Shown here: in pieces, positions 27,388 to 35,353 of the stretch | Layout of the letters: each line of letters begins with the position of its first letter | Numbering within the stretch: the first letter of the stretch is position 1 | NCBI GenBank assembly: GCA_951635545.1 | Contig: OX620685.1 | Coordinates: forward strand, 372,001 to 436,000 | From: CAG-873 sp910578365 | Lineage (GTDB): Bacteria > Bacteroidota > Bacteroidia > Bacteroidales > Muribaculaceae | Direction: 5' to 3' | Length of the DNA: 64,000 nucleotides | Made by a program: the position numbers and the translations under genes | Notes under the pieces: model-generated | What the model was told of the DNA's origin: nothing | What the model saw: the letters and a program-made list of their open reading frames with translations, nothing else | Database searches by the model: none

Positions 27388-27507
27388 TTATTTTTAAGAA
27401 TTACCCCCGAATAAGCCCGTGATGGGTTCATCGGGGGTTCTTTGTAAAGTTACAAAATATCTATGACTCTGCCAAATAATCAGTTAACCATTAACTGAAT
27501 ATCCCTA

Positions 27508-27588
27508 AATTAATTCAGCCGTTATTCGTTCGTCTGTTTCATTGGGCATAGCACCCATTAAAGCTAATTGTTCAACTTCTTTTCTCAT
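27508..27588 (-). pseudogene. Small immunity-type gene, 5' part
   Basis: From the ATG at 27588 it reads MRKEVEQLALMGAMPNETDE and ITAELI to the IS edge. Joining to 22905-23161 restores a single frame. Its start follows an attC-like repeat by about 30 bases, as for the other cassette genes. Confidence 0.5.
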
Positions 27589-27589
27589 A

Positions 27590-27655
27590 ACAATGTTGTT
27601 ACTAATGGTTTGGTGAGGAACAGCGTTTAGCTGTTGGCTCGACCTTGTTACCAAC
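27590..27655 (-). repeat. attC-like intergenic repeat 4
   Basis: Gene-strand layout: GGTTGGTAACAAGG, hairpin ACAGC-TAAAC-GCTGT (27620-27634), AACCATTAGTAACAACA. It has the same TAAAC loop as repeat 1. Confidence 0.6.
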
Positions 27656-27660
27656 CTTAA

Positions 27661-28290
27661 TTATAATTCAGAGAAATCAAAAAGATTGAAGAACTTATCA
27701 AACTTCTCTTCTGTTCTACATGACAAAAATATTCCGTCATCTGTTGGTGTATTGTCGGCTTTATAGAAATACCAAATCAGATTATCTTGATATGCATATA
27801 TGATTAGAGCATTATATTGCACAACTTTATTCCATTCCTTTTGTACATATTCCAATATAGCAGGATAGGCTTCTTCGTTTTCAGCTATTCCGCTAAACTC
27901 AAAGCCTCCTTGTGCGCAATTATAATACATCGTTAATAGAATAAAATCCATTAATCCAATCGGTTCTGTTATCCAACCTTCATCATCACTATACTTAACC
28001 CAGATTGTGGTATCATGTATTGTAGTAGCCCATATACACACTTCTTGATTTTCTGCAAGAAAGATAATCTTTTCACCATCAGATTGTAATTCGTCTAATG
28101 GCAAGAACCGTTGGAACGAAGAAGCCAATACCTCTACTTTTCCAACAGATAAATAAAAATGCTTTAGAGCTTCCGGCATTGTTAGTCCAAGCATATTTTC
28201 AGCTTGTTTGATTTCATCCGTTGTGTAACCGTCATTTGCAGTTAATTTTCTGCCTAATAACTGTTCTGCTGTTTGAATAATGTTCTTCAT
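27661..28290 (-). CDS. SMI1/KNR4-like (SUKH) immunity protein
   Basis: A 209-residue protein with the SUKH-type start YTTDEIKQAENMLGLTMPEA followed by LKHFYLSVG, the strand FLPLDELQSDGEKIIFLAEN, and IWVKYSDDEGWITEPIGLMDF. Probably an immunity protein of a different SUKH subgroup from 22265-22798. It is a single-gene cassette between attC-like repeats 4 and 5. Confidence 0.82.
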   Translation of the reverse strand: MKNIIQTAEQLLGRKLTANDGYTTDEIKQAENMLGLTMPEALKHFYLSVGKVEVLASSFQRFLPLDELQSDGEKIIFLAENQEVCIWATTIHDTTIWVKYSDDEGWITEPIGLMDFILLTMYYNCAQGGFEFSGIAENEEAYPAILEYVQKEWNKVVQYNALIIYAYQDNLIWYFYKADNTPTDDGIFLSCRTEEKFDKFFNLFDFSEL

Positions 28291-28294
28291 ATTT

Positions 28295-28371
28295 TAATTG
28301 TTGGTAATGTATTTATAAGATCACCTGTTGGTGTTGTTTGTTTTGGTAAACGACACCCGGCAGGTGTGTTT
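28295..28371 (-). repeat. attC-like intergenic repeat 5
   Basis: Gene-strand layout: GTCGTTTACCAAAACAA, hairpin CACC-AACA-GGTG (28322-28333), CATTACCAACA. It is the most diverged of the five; the stem is only 4 bp. Confidence 0.45.
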
Positions 28372-28372
28372 C

Positions 28373-28852
28373 CTAATCTCTAATAGCTGCACTCTGTGTC
28401 AGTGCGTCCCTTATTCTTCGAACATTCCGTTTGGCATAACCGAACGAGAATGGCGAAGTACGCTTGTTCAGGTCATTCACACTGTTGACCCATACCTGCC
28501 CTTTGTCGAACACGATGAAAATCTGCTCTCCCCATGTCAGATGCCAGATGGCGGGATTGGTATGCGCCACGATGCAGTCCTCACCGTAATGATCGACATC
28601 CCAGTCATAAGTTGCCGCCAGATTATATATCCTGTCATAAATCGCCTGCTCGTCCAGCGTGGTCGGTATGCTTTGGAAATCCAGCTTGCGCCGCTGGTGG
28701 CGATATGACAGATAAGCAAGCGGCACAAACGCAATGCCGAGCCAGAATAAGACAGACATGAACAGACTGTCTGTATAGATCGCAACTCCCGTTGTGGCAA
28801 GAAACAGCACGGAAAAAAGCAATAGCGTGTGCGATACGCCATAATGGTACAA
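28373..28852 (-). CDS. Membrane protein of unknown function, last gene of the immunity array, 5' end altered by IS66
   Basis: About 155 residues: two adjacent membrane helices (LLLFSVLFLATTGVAIY; LFMSVLFWLGIAFVPLAYL), then a soluble YcxB/PH-like domain (EDCIVAHTNPAIWHLTWGEQ; IFIVFDKGQVWVNSVNDLN). The only available start is a TTG at 28852 inside the IS66 terminal repeat, so the native N-terminus is probably lost. The domain type and position fit a membrane immunity protein, but I do not recognise the family. Confidence 0.55.
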   Translation of the reverse strand: MYHYGVSHTLLLFSVLFLATTGVAIYTDSLFMSVLFWLGIAFVPLAYLSYRHQRRKLDFQSIPTTLDEQAIYDRIYNLAATYDWDVDHYGEDCIVAHTNPAIWHLTWGEQIFIVFDKGQVWVNSVNDLNKRTSPFSFGYAKRNVRRIRDALTQSAAIRD

Positions 28853-28906
28853 CCGTCCGCGATAGCAGGTAAGCCATAAAAAGAAAGCCGTCCGGATTTT
28901 GGGCGG

Positions 28907-30487
28907 CTATTTTTGTGAGTGTTTCCAGCGGTCGGGAAGCAGGTCGCGGTATTTTTCGATCGGGGTGTTTGGCGGCCATGCGGCACATCGGTCGATGATG
29001 TCGCAGAAGTAGTCGAAGACGTTGACTCCGCACTGATGGCAGGTGATGGCCAGCGAGTGGTACAGGGCGGCGGCTTCGGCTCCGGAGTGGGAGCCGATTG
29101 TCAGTCGGCGACGGGTCAGGGATATGTAGCGGTTGATTCGCTCGACTTCGTTGTTGTCAAGTCTGTAGGTGGGTGAGGCGAAGATGCGTGGTATCTCGTC
29201 CCATTGTTTAAGCGCATGTTCGGTGGCGGCAAGCAGCGGGTCGTCGGGTGGCACGCCGATGCGATTTTTGACCGCTGTCAGTCTCATGCGGATTTTCTCG
29301 AGCATCACTTTGGAGTATCGTTGTCTCCACTCAAGGTGCTTTTCCGCCTTCCATCCGTCTTTGCCTATGCGGTGCTGATGCTCGAAGTGGTAAAGGAGTC
29401 CGAAGAGCTTTGCTATTTCCTGCGCCTGCGGATTGTCTTTCAGGTCGAGGAACTTCCGCTTTATATGCTGCAGGCATGGCAAGCGTTTTATCCCGCTCAT
29501 CTCACCGATTCCGATATGCCGGTATCCCGAGTAACAATCGCATTGGAACGCTCCGTTGAAGCCTTTGATATGCTGCTTGAAGACTTCGGCAGAGCGGGAA
29601 CCGTCATCATAGAAGAAGTATACAAGCCCGGTTGTCATGCCTACGAACACCCAGATGTAGCCCTTTTTGATCTTCCTGCCCGAGGGAGTGGCCACCTGCA
29701 GCCGCACTTTCTGATAGGTCTCGTCACCACAGATATAATTGTCTTCGACAACTGCCGGCCCGAGAGCCTTGTACAGATTCTCCAGATGAACCCTTACCTT
29801 GCTGACCAGTTTTTGTGCCGTGCCTTTGTCAAGGTCGAAGCCGTGGGCTCGGAAGTATTCGACTGCATTTTCAAGTGGCATGCAGTGGAGATAGCGTAGC
29901 TCGGCGAGTCCGGCAATGAAGGAGGATGTGTACTGCGAGTTGAGCAGCGGCGTGGCGGGAGCGGAGCCTTTGTATATTTTCTCGTCCTGCACATATTTGC
30001 GTACCTTGTAGACTATTTTCTTGAAGCGCATCGGCTCCATGACATAGCGCACAACATCGCATTCGCCTATGAACGTTGCCGCCTCGGGGTTGAAGTCGGG
30101 GCTGTCCGGCTCCACCACAACCGTCTCCACCTCGCACTCGGGATGGGTCTTTCTCCTGGCTCCATTGTTGGTGCGTTTCTTCTGTGGCCTCTGTTCCGGA
30201 GTTTCTGATACGGCAGGAGCCGGCGTCGGTTTCGCCTGACGCTCTGACGGAGACCCCTGCAGACGCTGCACGGCCTGACGCGCAGCTTTCTCTTTGCTCA
30301 GTTCCGCACCTCTGCCCTTTATGACATCTTCCAGCGAGGCTATCTGCCTGCGCAGCTCATCCACTGTCGCCACCAGCTTTTCGTTGGCTAAAGTAAGCGA
30401 GCTGACAGAAGCCAACGCCTCGTCAAGCCGTCCCTGAAGAAACTCGTTCTGGCGTTGCAAAAACTCTGTCAACTCGTTCTTTTTCAT
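28907..30487 (-). CDS. tnpC: IS66 TnpC transposase
   Basis: A 526-residue DDE transposase of the IS66 family: N-terminal coiled coil (about residues 1-75), a zinc-finger-like and linker region, then NYICGDETYQKVRL (Asp), GAFQCDCYSGYRHI (Asp) and YRLDNNEVERINRYISLTRR (Glu). Intact. Confidence 0.95.
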   Translation of the reverse strand: MKKNELTEFLQRQNEFLQGRLDEALASVSSLTLANEKLVATVDELRRQIASLEDVIKGRGAELSKEKAARQAVQRLQGSPSERQAKPTPAPAVSETPEQRPQKKRTNNGARRKTHPECEVETVVVEPDSPDFNPEAATFIGECDVVRYVMEPMRFKKIVYKVRKYVQDEKIYKGSAPATPLLNSQYTSSFIAGLAELRYLHCMPLENAVEYFRAHGFDLDKGTAQKLVSKVRVHLENLYKALGPAVVEDNYICGDETYQKVRLQVATPSGRKIKKGYIWVFVGMTTGLVYFFYDDGSRSAEVFKQHIKGFNGAFQCDCYSGYRHIGIGEMSGIKRLPCLQHIKRKFLDLKDNPQAQEIAKLFGLLYHFEHQHRIGKDGWKAEKHLEWRQRYSKVMLEKIRMRLTAVKNRIGVPPDDPLLAATEHALKQWDEIPRIFASPTYRLDNNEVERINRYISLTRRRLTIGSHSGAEAAALYHSLAITCHQCGVNVFDYFCDIIDRCAAWPPNTPIEKYRDLLPDRWKHSQK

Positions 30488-30564
30488 GGCATAAAGTTAC
30501 GAAAAATATCCGACATACGCAACTTTTACACCGCTTATTTACTTGATTGCTAAAATATTACATC

Positions 30565-30924
30565 TTATTTTGCAGCCATTCTGAAGCGATTCTCGACCGT
30601 CACCTTCACAGGCGTGAGCCCCCTCATCAGCATATAGAAATCGTCCCACTGAAGCCTGCGAACGCCGTCATCGCCCTTTTTGAGCACCTCCCGGAAACGG
30701 CCTCGCGACAGTCTTTTTGTGTACATCAAAAATCCGTCGCCATCCCATTTCAACGCCTTCATGGTCCTGCGGTCTTTGGAGAAAAACACATACACATCGC
30801 CCGATGCCGGAGAGTGACCCTTCCACGACCACACCATCTGGGTCAGACCGCGGATGCCGTAACGCATCGACACCGGTCTCTGGCATACCCAGAGCCGCAT
30901 ATCCGCCTCAAGACTCCACATCAC
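30565..30924 (-). CDS. tnpB: IS66 TnpB (Orf2) accessory protein
   Basis: A 119-residue IS66 Orf2-like protein with GDVYVFFSKDRRTMKALKWD and GDGFLMYTKRLSRGRF, the family's conserved core. Overlaps tnpA by 17 bases. Its precise role in transposition is not settled. Confidence 0.92.
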   Translation of the reverse strand: MMWSLEADMRLWVCQRPVSMRYGIRGLTQMVWSWKGHSPASGDVYVFFSKDRRTMKALKWDGDGFLMYTKRLSRGRFREVLKKGDDGVRRLQWDDFYMLMRGLTPVKVTVENRFRMAAK

Positions 30925-31342
30925 TCCTGCGTGTCATGACATCCACCAGAAGCGCCAGCCCCTCCGCGCTTATCTCTCCCAGACTCACGCCTCGGCCCCA
31001 ACCGAGTTCGATGTGCACGTCACGCACGATATTGGTGGCACCGACATCCCTGCTCTCATCCGCAACCTGAATACCGGGAACTTTAACCTCCCGGAATAAC
31101 GGCTCGCCACCTTCCCGCGACGAATCCGGTCTCTCCGGCAGACTGCGTTGATAATCGCTTATGCTGATTTTACGGCGCCGAAGCCACTCATAAAGCCGCT
31201 GGACGTTGACGCCGGTGCCGGCACAGAAACGGTTCAATGCGATATAGCCGTCTGTCTCGCATTGATTCTTGTAACGCGTCCATGTCTCTGAATAGACATC
31301 GGACAAAGACTTGTTATAACCCATGATTCTTTTTGTCGGCAA
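30908..31342 (-). CDS. tnpA: IS66 TnpA accessory protein
   Basis: A 144-residue protein with a helix-turn-helix (RFCAGTGVNVQRLYEWLRRR). First gene of the IS66 operon. A -7 box TATCTTTG (minus strand 31347-31340) lies immediately upstream, with TTG about 20 bases before it. Confidence 0.85.
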   Translation of the reverse strand: MPTKRIMGYNKSLSDVYSETWTRYKNQCETDGYIALNRFCAGTGVNVQRLYEWLRRRKISISDYQRSLPERPDSSREGGEPLFREVKVPGIQVADESRDVGATNIVRDVHIELGWGRGVSLGEISAEGLALLVDVMTRRSDVES

Positions 31343-31375
31343 AGATACAACTCTCTTTCGGAGTTCGTCAATACG

Positions 31376-32302
31376 CTATCGCGGATGGTTGTACCCATAA
31401 TGGGTATACGCCCAGCTTACAGTCAGAGGCAGAGCCTTCTTTTCCAACACGAATTCGGCAAGAAGGGCATCCTTATCCTCTCGGTAGCGACGTCTGCAAG
31501 CAAGCCACCATGCCAACTCGAACAATGCGCCAGCAACCACGATGGCAATAAGGAAGTCCGCACCGGCTAATTTGCCTTTTTTCGGTTTGACGGAATATGG
31601 TTTGCCACCAAAGGTCAGCTCCTCGCAGGACACCTCATAACTGTCATCGTTAAAGAAATACTCGTAAACGTATTCTTCCTTGCCGTTGGAAATTGAAAAG
31701 GACTTGCGGGTAGGTCGGAATATTTTCCCGTTGATGGACAGCAGTGGCGGGTTCTGGTCGGGACAGGCATTGCAGGTCAGCGTGGCACAGTATTTTGCGT
31801 AACCGCCAGCCATCCGCCCCACCTTCAAACTGCATTTCAGTTTGTTCATATCCACTACAGCAGGATGTACGGTTACACGGCATTCCGGGGTGGTATATGT
31901 TCGGTTGCCTGCCTTTACGGATGCGGAAGGGAGTTCGACCTCTCCGCTCTGTCTGAACTGCACAATATAACTGAATCCGCTTTCACGGCTCTTTCTTCCC
32001 ACTCCGTTTATAATGGCGTAGCTGCTGCCTTCATGTGACTTCGGACCTTCTATCACTTCAATGCTGCTGTTGAACACCGGAGGAGAAACCGAATCGAATT
32101 GTGCATTGACCAGCGCATACGTCAGTTCCACCACTTGTCCCGCACGGATCTCCCGCATCGTGTCAGCCTTTATGTGGAAATACACGGAGTCTGCTGTATT
32201 CGAAGCGCACACCCGAACTACCGACAACAATGCGGATATCAATATACAGTAGATTTGCATGCTACTGACTGGCGGTCTTGTTATGTTGCCTTTATTTTTC
32301 AT
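31376..32302 (-). pseudogene. BatD-like protein, C-terminus replaced by IS66
   Basis: About 290 native residues: a signal peptide (IYCILISALLSVVRVCAS), an immunoglobulin-like BatD repeat (IRAGQVVELTYALVNAQFD; SGEVELPSASVKAGNRTYTT), a second domain, and a membrane helix (FLIAIVVAGALFELAWWLA). Native sequence ends at LPLT; VSWAYTHYGYNHPR comes from the IS66 end. BatD proteins belong to aerotolerance-type operons and bind membrane partners. Immediately downstream of the 70-residue ORF, so co-transcribed. Confidence 0.72.
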
Positions 32303-32310
32303 TTCCGGTT

Positions 32311-32523
32311 CTACAATTTGGATGCAATTCGTAAATCCGGCAGGCGGAAAGCGGCTGACGCCTTGTATGCAGAGTCGTTGCCGGCCATTTCCTTGCCTGT
32401 GTCTTGGGCGAGCAGTCGGGCTATAGCCTGACTGTTCGCATAGTCTACCGGTATGTAGTCCGCACCGTCACTTGTTTCTTTATGCAGCACGATGCTTCCT
32501 CTTTGTTTCTGAACCTTATCCAT
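32311..32523 (-). CDS. Small conserved-looking protein of unknown function
   Basis: 70 residues, polar, no membrane segment (MDKVQKQRGSIVLHKETSDG; ending LPDLRIASKL). It starts 25 bases after the -7 box TATCTTTG and ends 8 bases before the BatD-like gene, which supports a real operon gene. I do not recognise it. Confidence 0.5.
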   Translation of the reverse strand: MDKVQKQRGSIVLHKETSDGADYIPVDYANSQAIARLLAQDTGKEMAGNDSAYKASAAFRLPDLRIASKL

Positions 32524-32547
32524 GTCGCTGAATTTTGCTTCATGCTA

Positions 32548-32591
32548 CAAAGATAAAACAAAAATTCCACATTTTGAACACTCGTTCAAAA
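32548..32591 (-). promoter_or_regulatory. Promoter with TetR-type operator
   Basis: On the minus strand a -7 box TATCTTTG (32555-32548) is preceded by the perfect palindrome TTTTGAACGAGTGTTCAAAA (32572-32591; 8-bp arms, 4-base centre), which covers the -33 position. It lies between tetR and the 70-residue/BatD-like operon, an ideal place for repression by the adjacent TetR protein. Confidence 0.65.
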
Positions 32592-32622
32592 ACAATAAAA
32601 GTTAAAAAAAATCAAAACTGTA

Positions 32623-33237
32623 TCAGGCTTTAAGCAGCGAATAGATGTAGCGGAAGTTTTCTGCCAGTTTGTCCACGGTCAAACCGTTCAGAAATGCCTG
32701 TTCGTATGATAGTCCTAAAAACATTTGCCGAAACATGGTAGCCGCTTTCTTCACGTCGGTGTCGCTCTTGATTTCTCCGCTGTCTTTTGCTTTCTGTACG
32801 ACTTTCGCCCACAGGTCCAGGTCGTGGCTGAACATTCTTTCGATTTTCGGCCTGATGCCCGGATAGTACATGCGCACTTGCGATAGGAAATGAAAGTAGT
32901 AGAAGTTGGGGCTACAATCATGCGGGTCGGCATTGTCGCCAATCAGCTCAACAATCTTTTTCATTGAAGCGGCTACGCCTGCCACGTATTGCCCGATGAA
33001 CTCTGCCAAAGTGTCGGCAGGCGCGGCAAACTTGTTTTCCGGCTCGTGCATTTTTAACACGTATTTGTCCGCCACGGCCATGAACAAATCCAGCTTGTGC
33101 GGGAAATAATAAACTATACCCGTTTTTGTCAGCCCGCAGGCTTTGGCAAGCGTGATGATGCTTGCTTTCTCGTAGTTCATCCTGACAAATACGCCGAACG
33201 CTTTATCTATTACTTCGTCACGACTGGATATTATCAT
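32623..33237 (-). CDS. TetR/AcrR-family repressor
   Basis: 204 residues. N-terminal TetR helix-turn-helix: ASIITLAKACGLTKTGIVYY followed by FPHKLDLFMAV (about residues 25-55). The variable ligand-binding C-domain follows. Its stop lies 32 bases before the palindromic operator of the next operon, so it probably represses the 70-residue ORF and BatD-like gene. Ligand unknown. Confidence 0.9.
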   Translation of the reverse strand: MIISSRDEVIDKAFGVFVRMNYEKASIITLAKACGLTKTGIVYYFPHKLDLFMAVADKYVLKMHEPENKFAAPADTLAEFIGQYVAGVAASMKKIVELIGDNADPHDCSPNFYYFHFLSQVRMYYPGIRPKIERMFSHDLDLWAKVVQKAKDSGEIKSDTDVKKAATMFRQMFLGLSYEQAFLNGLTVDKLAENFRYIYSLLKA

Positions 33238-33274
33238 ACACGTCTGTTTTTAATCGGTTAATTAGAGCCTCATG

Positions 33275-34396
33275 TCACCAAGCGGAGATGCTCACTTTGG
33301 TAAACCACAGATGCAGACCATGCTGCGCACTGAGCTCCTCGGATAGTATGCCCAGCCGGCCGTCGGGCATAAGCACCATGGCTGAATACGACGAAGGCGC
33401 GGGGCAGACTTCGAATACCTTCTCCCAGTTGTCGCCACGTCGGTCGCCAACAAAAACCGACACATTGCTGCGTTCGCTGTTGCTGTCGCAGATGCTGTGC
33501 AGCAGGCGTCCGTCGGGCAGCATGAGTATGTCGCCGTTTATGGCCGGGTCGGGCAGTGTGGCGCTGAACTCCGGCTTCGACCAGCTTTGACCGCCGTCGG
33601 TACTGCGGGCGAATTTGCGCCATCCCTGCCTGCGGTTGCGTATGCTCATAAGCAGACTGCCGTCGGCCAACTGTACAATCTTCGACTCGTCGCCGTCTTC
33701 GTCGACAGGCTGCGGCATTATCTGCCAGCTGTGGCCGCCATCGGTGCTGCGCACCGCATATACCTGCAACCGACCCCACTTCTCCTGTTCGGGCTTCGCA
33801 ATCAGACAGAACCACATGGTACCGTCGCTGCATGTAAGTATGCCGCCCGACGAGGCAAAAGCGGTAACAGCCTTTACGGGCGCCTTGCCATACCAGTCGA
33901 AAAGCGACGGTGTAATGTCGGCCGGCTGACTCCAGCTAAGACCACCGTCGCTGCTGCGGCATGAATATATATATGCGTGGTTGTCGGGAGTTGAATTCCA
34001 CAGGCCGTTGCCATGGGTAAACACACACACCAGGTCGCCGCTACGGCGGTCAACGCCCAAAGCCGGGTCGCCGTATCCGCCGTTCTCGTCGCATGCGGCA
34101 ATGGTAATGGCCGGACTCCAGTTCTGGCCGCCGTCGGTACTGCGCCGGCACACTACGTCGATATTGCCGGGGAGGTCGCCTTCAGAATCGCGACGGCGGT
34201 CGGCCACGGCCACAATAGCACCGTCGCTGCTTATGGCCAAAGCGGGTATGCGATAGAACTTCGACACTGAGTCCGGCCCGCCGAATACAAGCGAGCGTAG
34301 CAGCACACAGTCGTCGGAAACACCGGGCACACGGGCCGAAATGTCATAAAACGCGAGCATCAGTGCCAGCAAAATGCTTAATCTTAATTTTAACAT
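33275..34396 (-). CDS. Exo-alpha-sialidase (GH33), secreted
   Basis: 373 residues with a signal peptide (LRLSILLALMLAFYDISA). The F/YRIP motif is KFYRIPAL (about residue 48). Four Asp boxes are present: STDGGQNW, SSDGGLSW, STDGGHSW, STDGGQSW. Catalytic candidates are the Asp in VADRRRDS, the Glu in DEDGDESKIVQL, Arg in SIRNRR and the Tyr in SSYSAMVLMPDGRLG. It should release terminal sialic acid from mucin glycans in the periplasm or outside the cell. No nan catabolic genes are near. Complete. Confidence 0.93.
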   Translation of the reverse strand: MLKLRLSILLALMLAFYDISARVPGVSDDCVLLRSLVFGGPDSVSKFYRIPALAISSDGAIVAVADRRRDSEGDLPGNIDVVCRRSTDGGQNWSPAITIAACDENGGYGDPALGVDRRSGDLVCVFTHGNGLWNSTPDNHAYIYSCRSSDGGLSWSQPADITPSLFDWYGKAPVKAVTAFASSGGILTCSDGTMWFCLIAKPEQEKWGRLQVYAVRSTDGGHSWQIMPQPVDEDGDESKIVQLADGSLLMSIRNRRQGWRKFARSTDGGQSWSKPEFSATLPDPAINGDILMLPDGRLLHSICDSNSERSNVSVFVGDRRGDNWEKVFEVCPAPSSYSAMVLMPDGRLGILSEELSAQHGLHLWFTKVSISAW

Positions 34397-34554
34397 CTGT
34401 CAGGATTTGTTTTTCAGGCGTGTTCGTATCATTGCTATAACGATAACTAAAATAGCAATTATACAAATTATCAAAATAAATAATGACTGCATATCAGAAG
34501 TAATATTTATCGGAATCGTTCAAACCATCGAGTTTTGCGGGCAGAACGTAAATT
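34397..34554. other. Gene-free AT-rich spacer
   Basis: No gene seen between the sialidase start and the next small membrane protein; probably the sialidase promoter region. Confidence 0.4.
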
Positions 34555-34818
34555 TTACTGATTGCGGCGGATGCGTTTTTTCAGTTTCTGAACTCCGGTC
34601 TTGCCAAGAATCAGCAATGCACTATATTGCAAAGCCTTGGCAAGACCGAACAGTATTGTCCACAGAATAACTTTGGTTTCTGCCGAAACCGGCAGCAGCA
34701 TCTGGCCGAACGACAGCGAATAGCACAGCAGGCAGCAACACGCCACTGCCACTCCGGTGCGGAACGACAGTCCGGCCAACCACAGCCGCAGGCGTCCGAA
34801 ACTCTGCTTAAAGCCCAT
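34555..34818 (-). CDS. Small membrane protein (transporter-suffix-like)
   Basis: 87 residues, two membrane helices (TGVAVACCCLLCYSLSF; VILWTILFGLAKALQYSALL) and a basic C-terminal tail (KLKKRIRRNQ). The arrangement resembles small transporter-suffix proteins of Bacteroidetes. Its start overlaps the stop of the NUDIX gene by 11 bases, so the two are co-transcribed. Function unknown. Confidence 0.65.
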   Translation of the reverse strand: MGFKQSFGRLRLWLAGLSFRTGVAVACCCLLCYSLSFGQMLLPVSAETKVILWTILFGLAKALQYSALLILGKTGVQKLKKRIRRNQ

Positions 34819-35353
34819 GTTTCATGGCATAATATTTCCACAACGGTGCCGCCATGGTGGCCTGGCGGATTTTGTCGCCGCGCAGCATATCGAACAGTTC
34901 TTCCTCTGTAAAAAGTTTCACCTCTATATCCTCTGTGGAGTCGAGATGCTGCTCGCTTAGTTTCTCCACATCAGTGGCCAGATATGAATACGACAGATTG
35001 TTGTTGGCCGCCGCATTGGGCGATAGAACCGTCAGCAGCTGCCACTGCCCGTTGCCATAGCCGGTTTCTTCCAGCAGTTCGCGCCGGGCGCCCTCCAGCG
35101 GGTCTTCGCCTTCCTCGACACAGCCGGCCACCAGCTCGGTAAGCACCTCGCCCAGAGCATGGCGGTACTGCTCAACCATAAGGTAGCGCCAGTCGGTAGT
35201 GCGGGCAATAATATTGACCCAGGTGGGATATTCAAGCACATAGTACTCGGGGTGAATGGTGCCGTCGGGCAACTCCAGACGGTCGCGGCGTGCTGTGAGC
35301 CACGGGCGCCGGAACAGATACTCACTGCTTAGCAGTTTCCATTTTTTTACCAT
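34808..35353 (-). CDS. NUDIX hydrolase (ADP-ribose pyrophosphatase-like)
   Basis: 181 residues. The Nudix box runs from GCVEEGEDPLEGARRE through LLEETGY (about residue 79), matching GX5EX7REUXEEXGU. The N-terminal strand region YVLEYPTWVNIIARTTD and YLMVEQYRHALGEVLTELVA resemble NudF-type ADP-sugar pyrophosphatases, which clear ADP-ribose and related compounds. Overlaps DUF1893 by 7 bases. Confidence 0.9.
   Translation of the reverse strand: MVKKWKLLSSEYLFRRPWLTARRDRLELPDGTIHPEYYVLEYPTWVNIIARTTDWRYLMVEQYRHALGEVLTELVAGCVEEGEDPLEGARRELLEETGYGNGQWQLLTVLSPNAAANNNLSYSYLATDVEKLSEQHLDSTEDIEVKLFTEEELFDMLRGDKIRQATMAAPLWKYYAMKHGL

Larger units (their letters stand above)
24274..27505 (-). mobile_element. 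IS5/IS1182-like element interrupted by ISAs1
   Basis: Inverted ends GGGATATTCAGTTAATGG on both sides. The left end is split by ISAs1, which entered between GGGATATTCAGT and TAATGG. Without ISAs1 the element is about 1.69 kb. It lies inside the small immunity-type gene. The own target duplication is unclear (TA at both edges). Confidence 0.85.
28819..31420 (-). mobile_element. IS66-family element (about 2.6 kb)
   Basis: It holds tnpA, tnpB and tnpC in the IS66 order. Long imperfect terminal repeats face each other: TACAACCGTCCGCGATAGC (28848-28866) against TACAACCATCCGCGATAGC (complement of 31374-31392), with similarity extending outward to GTAAGC at 31420. No 8-bp duplication is visible; both neighbours are truncated. 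Confidence 0.85.

Noticed and set aside
18940..28371. The five intergenic repeats considered as a CRISPR array.
   Set aside because: Spacing is gene-sized, the repeat cores vary in sequence, and no cas gene is present.
29204..29899. A 231-residue ORF opposite IS66 tnpC.
   Set aside because: Shadow of the transposase; no domain.
34013..34270. Plus-strand ORFs opposite the sialidase.
   Set aside because: Shadows created by the repetitive Asp-box coding sequence.
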